A stretch of 64,000 bases of DNA from Marinobacter guineae (GTDB taxonomy: Bacteria > Pseudomonadota > Gammaproteobacteria > Pseudomonadales > Oleiphilaceae). The notes below the pieces were generated by a model. It worked only from the letters and a program-made list of their open reading frames with translations. It was not told where the DNA came from and made no database searches. Positions 63,779-64,000 of the stretch are shown here, piece by piece (within the stretch, counting starts at the first letter, position 1; the number at the start of each line of letters is the position of its first letter). The position numbers and the translations under genes are program-made. The stretch spans positions 235,848 to 299,847 of the forward strand of contig NZ_KZ319341.1 of assembly GCF_002744735.1 (NCBI RefSeq). The letters run 5' to 3'.

Positions 63779-64000
63779 CTACGCCACCGGCAACGACTCA
63801 TTACTGCCCCAGTCGGCCCAGGAGCCATCGTACAGCGACAGCTGAGTATACCCGGCCAGCTCGGCCGCCAGCAGGATGATGCAGGCGGTGATACCGGAAC
63901 CACAGGAAAACACCAGTTGGTGCCCGTTGCCGGGCTGAAGGGAGGGCGCGAGGAGGGCAAACGTTGACGCCAGCCGGCTGGCAGGCTTGAACCGATAACC
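63779..64000 (-). CDS. sseA: 3-mercaptopyruvate sulfurtransferase-like rhodanese, C-terminal part (cut by window edge)
   Basis: 74 codons of the C-terminal end, the rest outside the window. The active-site loop CGSGITAC carries the catalytic Cys and the CGSG(V/I)TA motif of 3-mercaptopyruvate sulfurtransferases. LYDGSWADWGS is the conserved closing segment of tandem rhodanese domains of this type. It would move sulfur from 3-mercaptopyruvate to thiols or cyanide in the cytoplasm. The frame is open to the window edge. Confidence 0.85.
   Translation of the reverse strand, partial: GYRFKPASRLASTFALLAPSLQPGNGHQLVFSCGSGITACIILLAAELAGYTQLSLYDGSWADWGSNESLPVA

Noticed and set aside
1..64000. CRISPR array, tRNA/rRNA genes, prophage, replication origin
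   Set aside because: No regularly spaced direct repeats, cloverleaf-type sequences, phage structural genes or DnaA-box clusters were seen.

Overview
The window looks like chromosomal DNA of a moderately GC-rich marine gammaproteobacterium, most probably Marinobacter or a close relative. This is inferred from the gene families (a complete liu leucine-degradation operon with LiuR, an NrtA-type ABC system beside cyanase, a DUF2959-type lipoprotein, a diheme cytochrome with a PQQ dehydrogenase), not from a database search. I see no rRNA, tRNA, CRISPR array, prophage or replication origin.

Layout. 1-6.3 kb: a GGDEF-EAL protein (possibly cut by the left edge), then a leftward adaptor/RND pump/truC run. 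6.3-8.5 kb: ilvGM behind a complete attenuator (Val/Leu-rich leader peptide, pause hairpin, antiterminator, terminator). 8.7-14.6 kb: a leftward cyanase/ABC-transporter operon facing a sigma-54 activator, with two divergent -24/-12 promoters and repeated TTCGTAGT boxes between them. 14.6-27.5 kb: branched-chain acyl-CoA catabolism. A leftward thiolase/acyl-CoA dehydrogenase/SDR operon diverges from liuR-liuABCDE across a LiuR-type operator, followed by an AhpD-like protein and an acyl-CoA synthetase.

27.5-35 kb: a periplasmic quinoprotein island. It has a PQQ alcohol dehydrogenase with the Asp-x-Asp signature of lanthanide-dependent enzymes, a diheme cytochrome c, a beta-propeller protein and a PQQ-associated ABC-type binding protein, plus a cupredoxin-like protein and an ankyrin protein. 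35-50.4 kb: mixed single genes. These include a stand-alone CheB-type methylesterase, a YbiI zinc finger, a 24-residue membrane microprotein, a fatty-acid desaturase, a divergent PRPP synthetase beside a large protein I cannot place, an MFS transporter, a TauD-type dioxygenase, and a LemA/TPM/TPM cluster.

50.4-54 kb is accessory DNA: a methyltransferase, ccdAB, a truncated orphan antitoxin, a GFA-family enzyme, two attC-like hairpins and scrambled IS1182-type transposase remnants. 54-64 kb: a PfkB kinase, then a probable catabolic locus for an (acetylated) amine or omega-amino acid. It comprises an amino-acid-type ABC transporter, a histone-deacetylase-family amidohydrolase, RidA, a two-subunit CoA-transferase, a class III aminotransferase and a divergent LysR regulator. 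The right edge cuts a 3-mercaptopyruvate sulfurtransferase-like gene.
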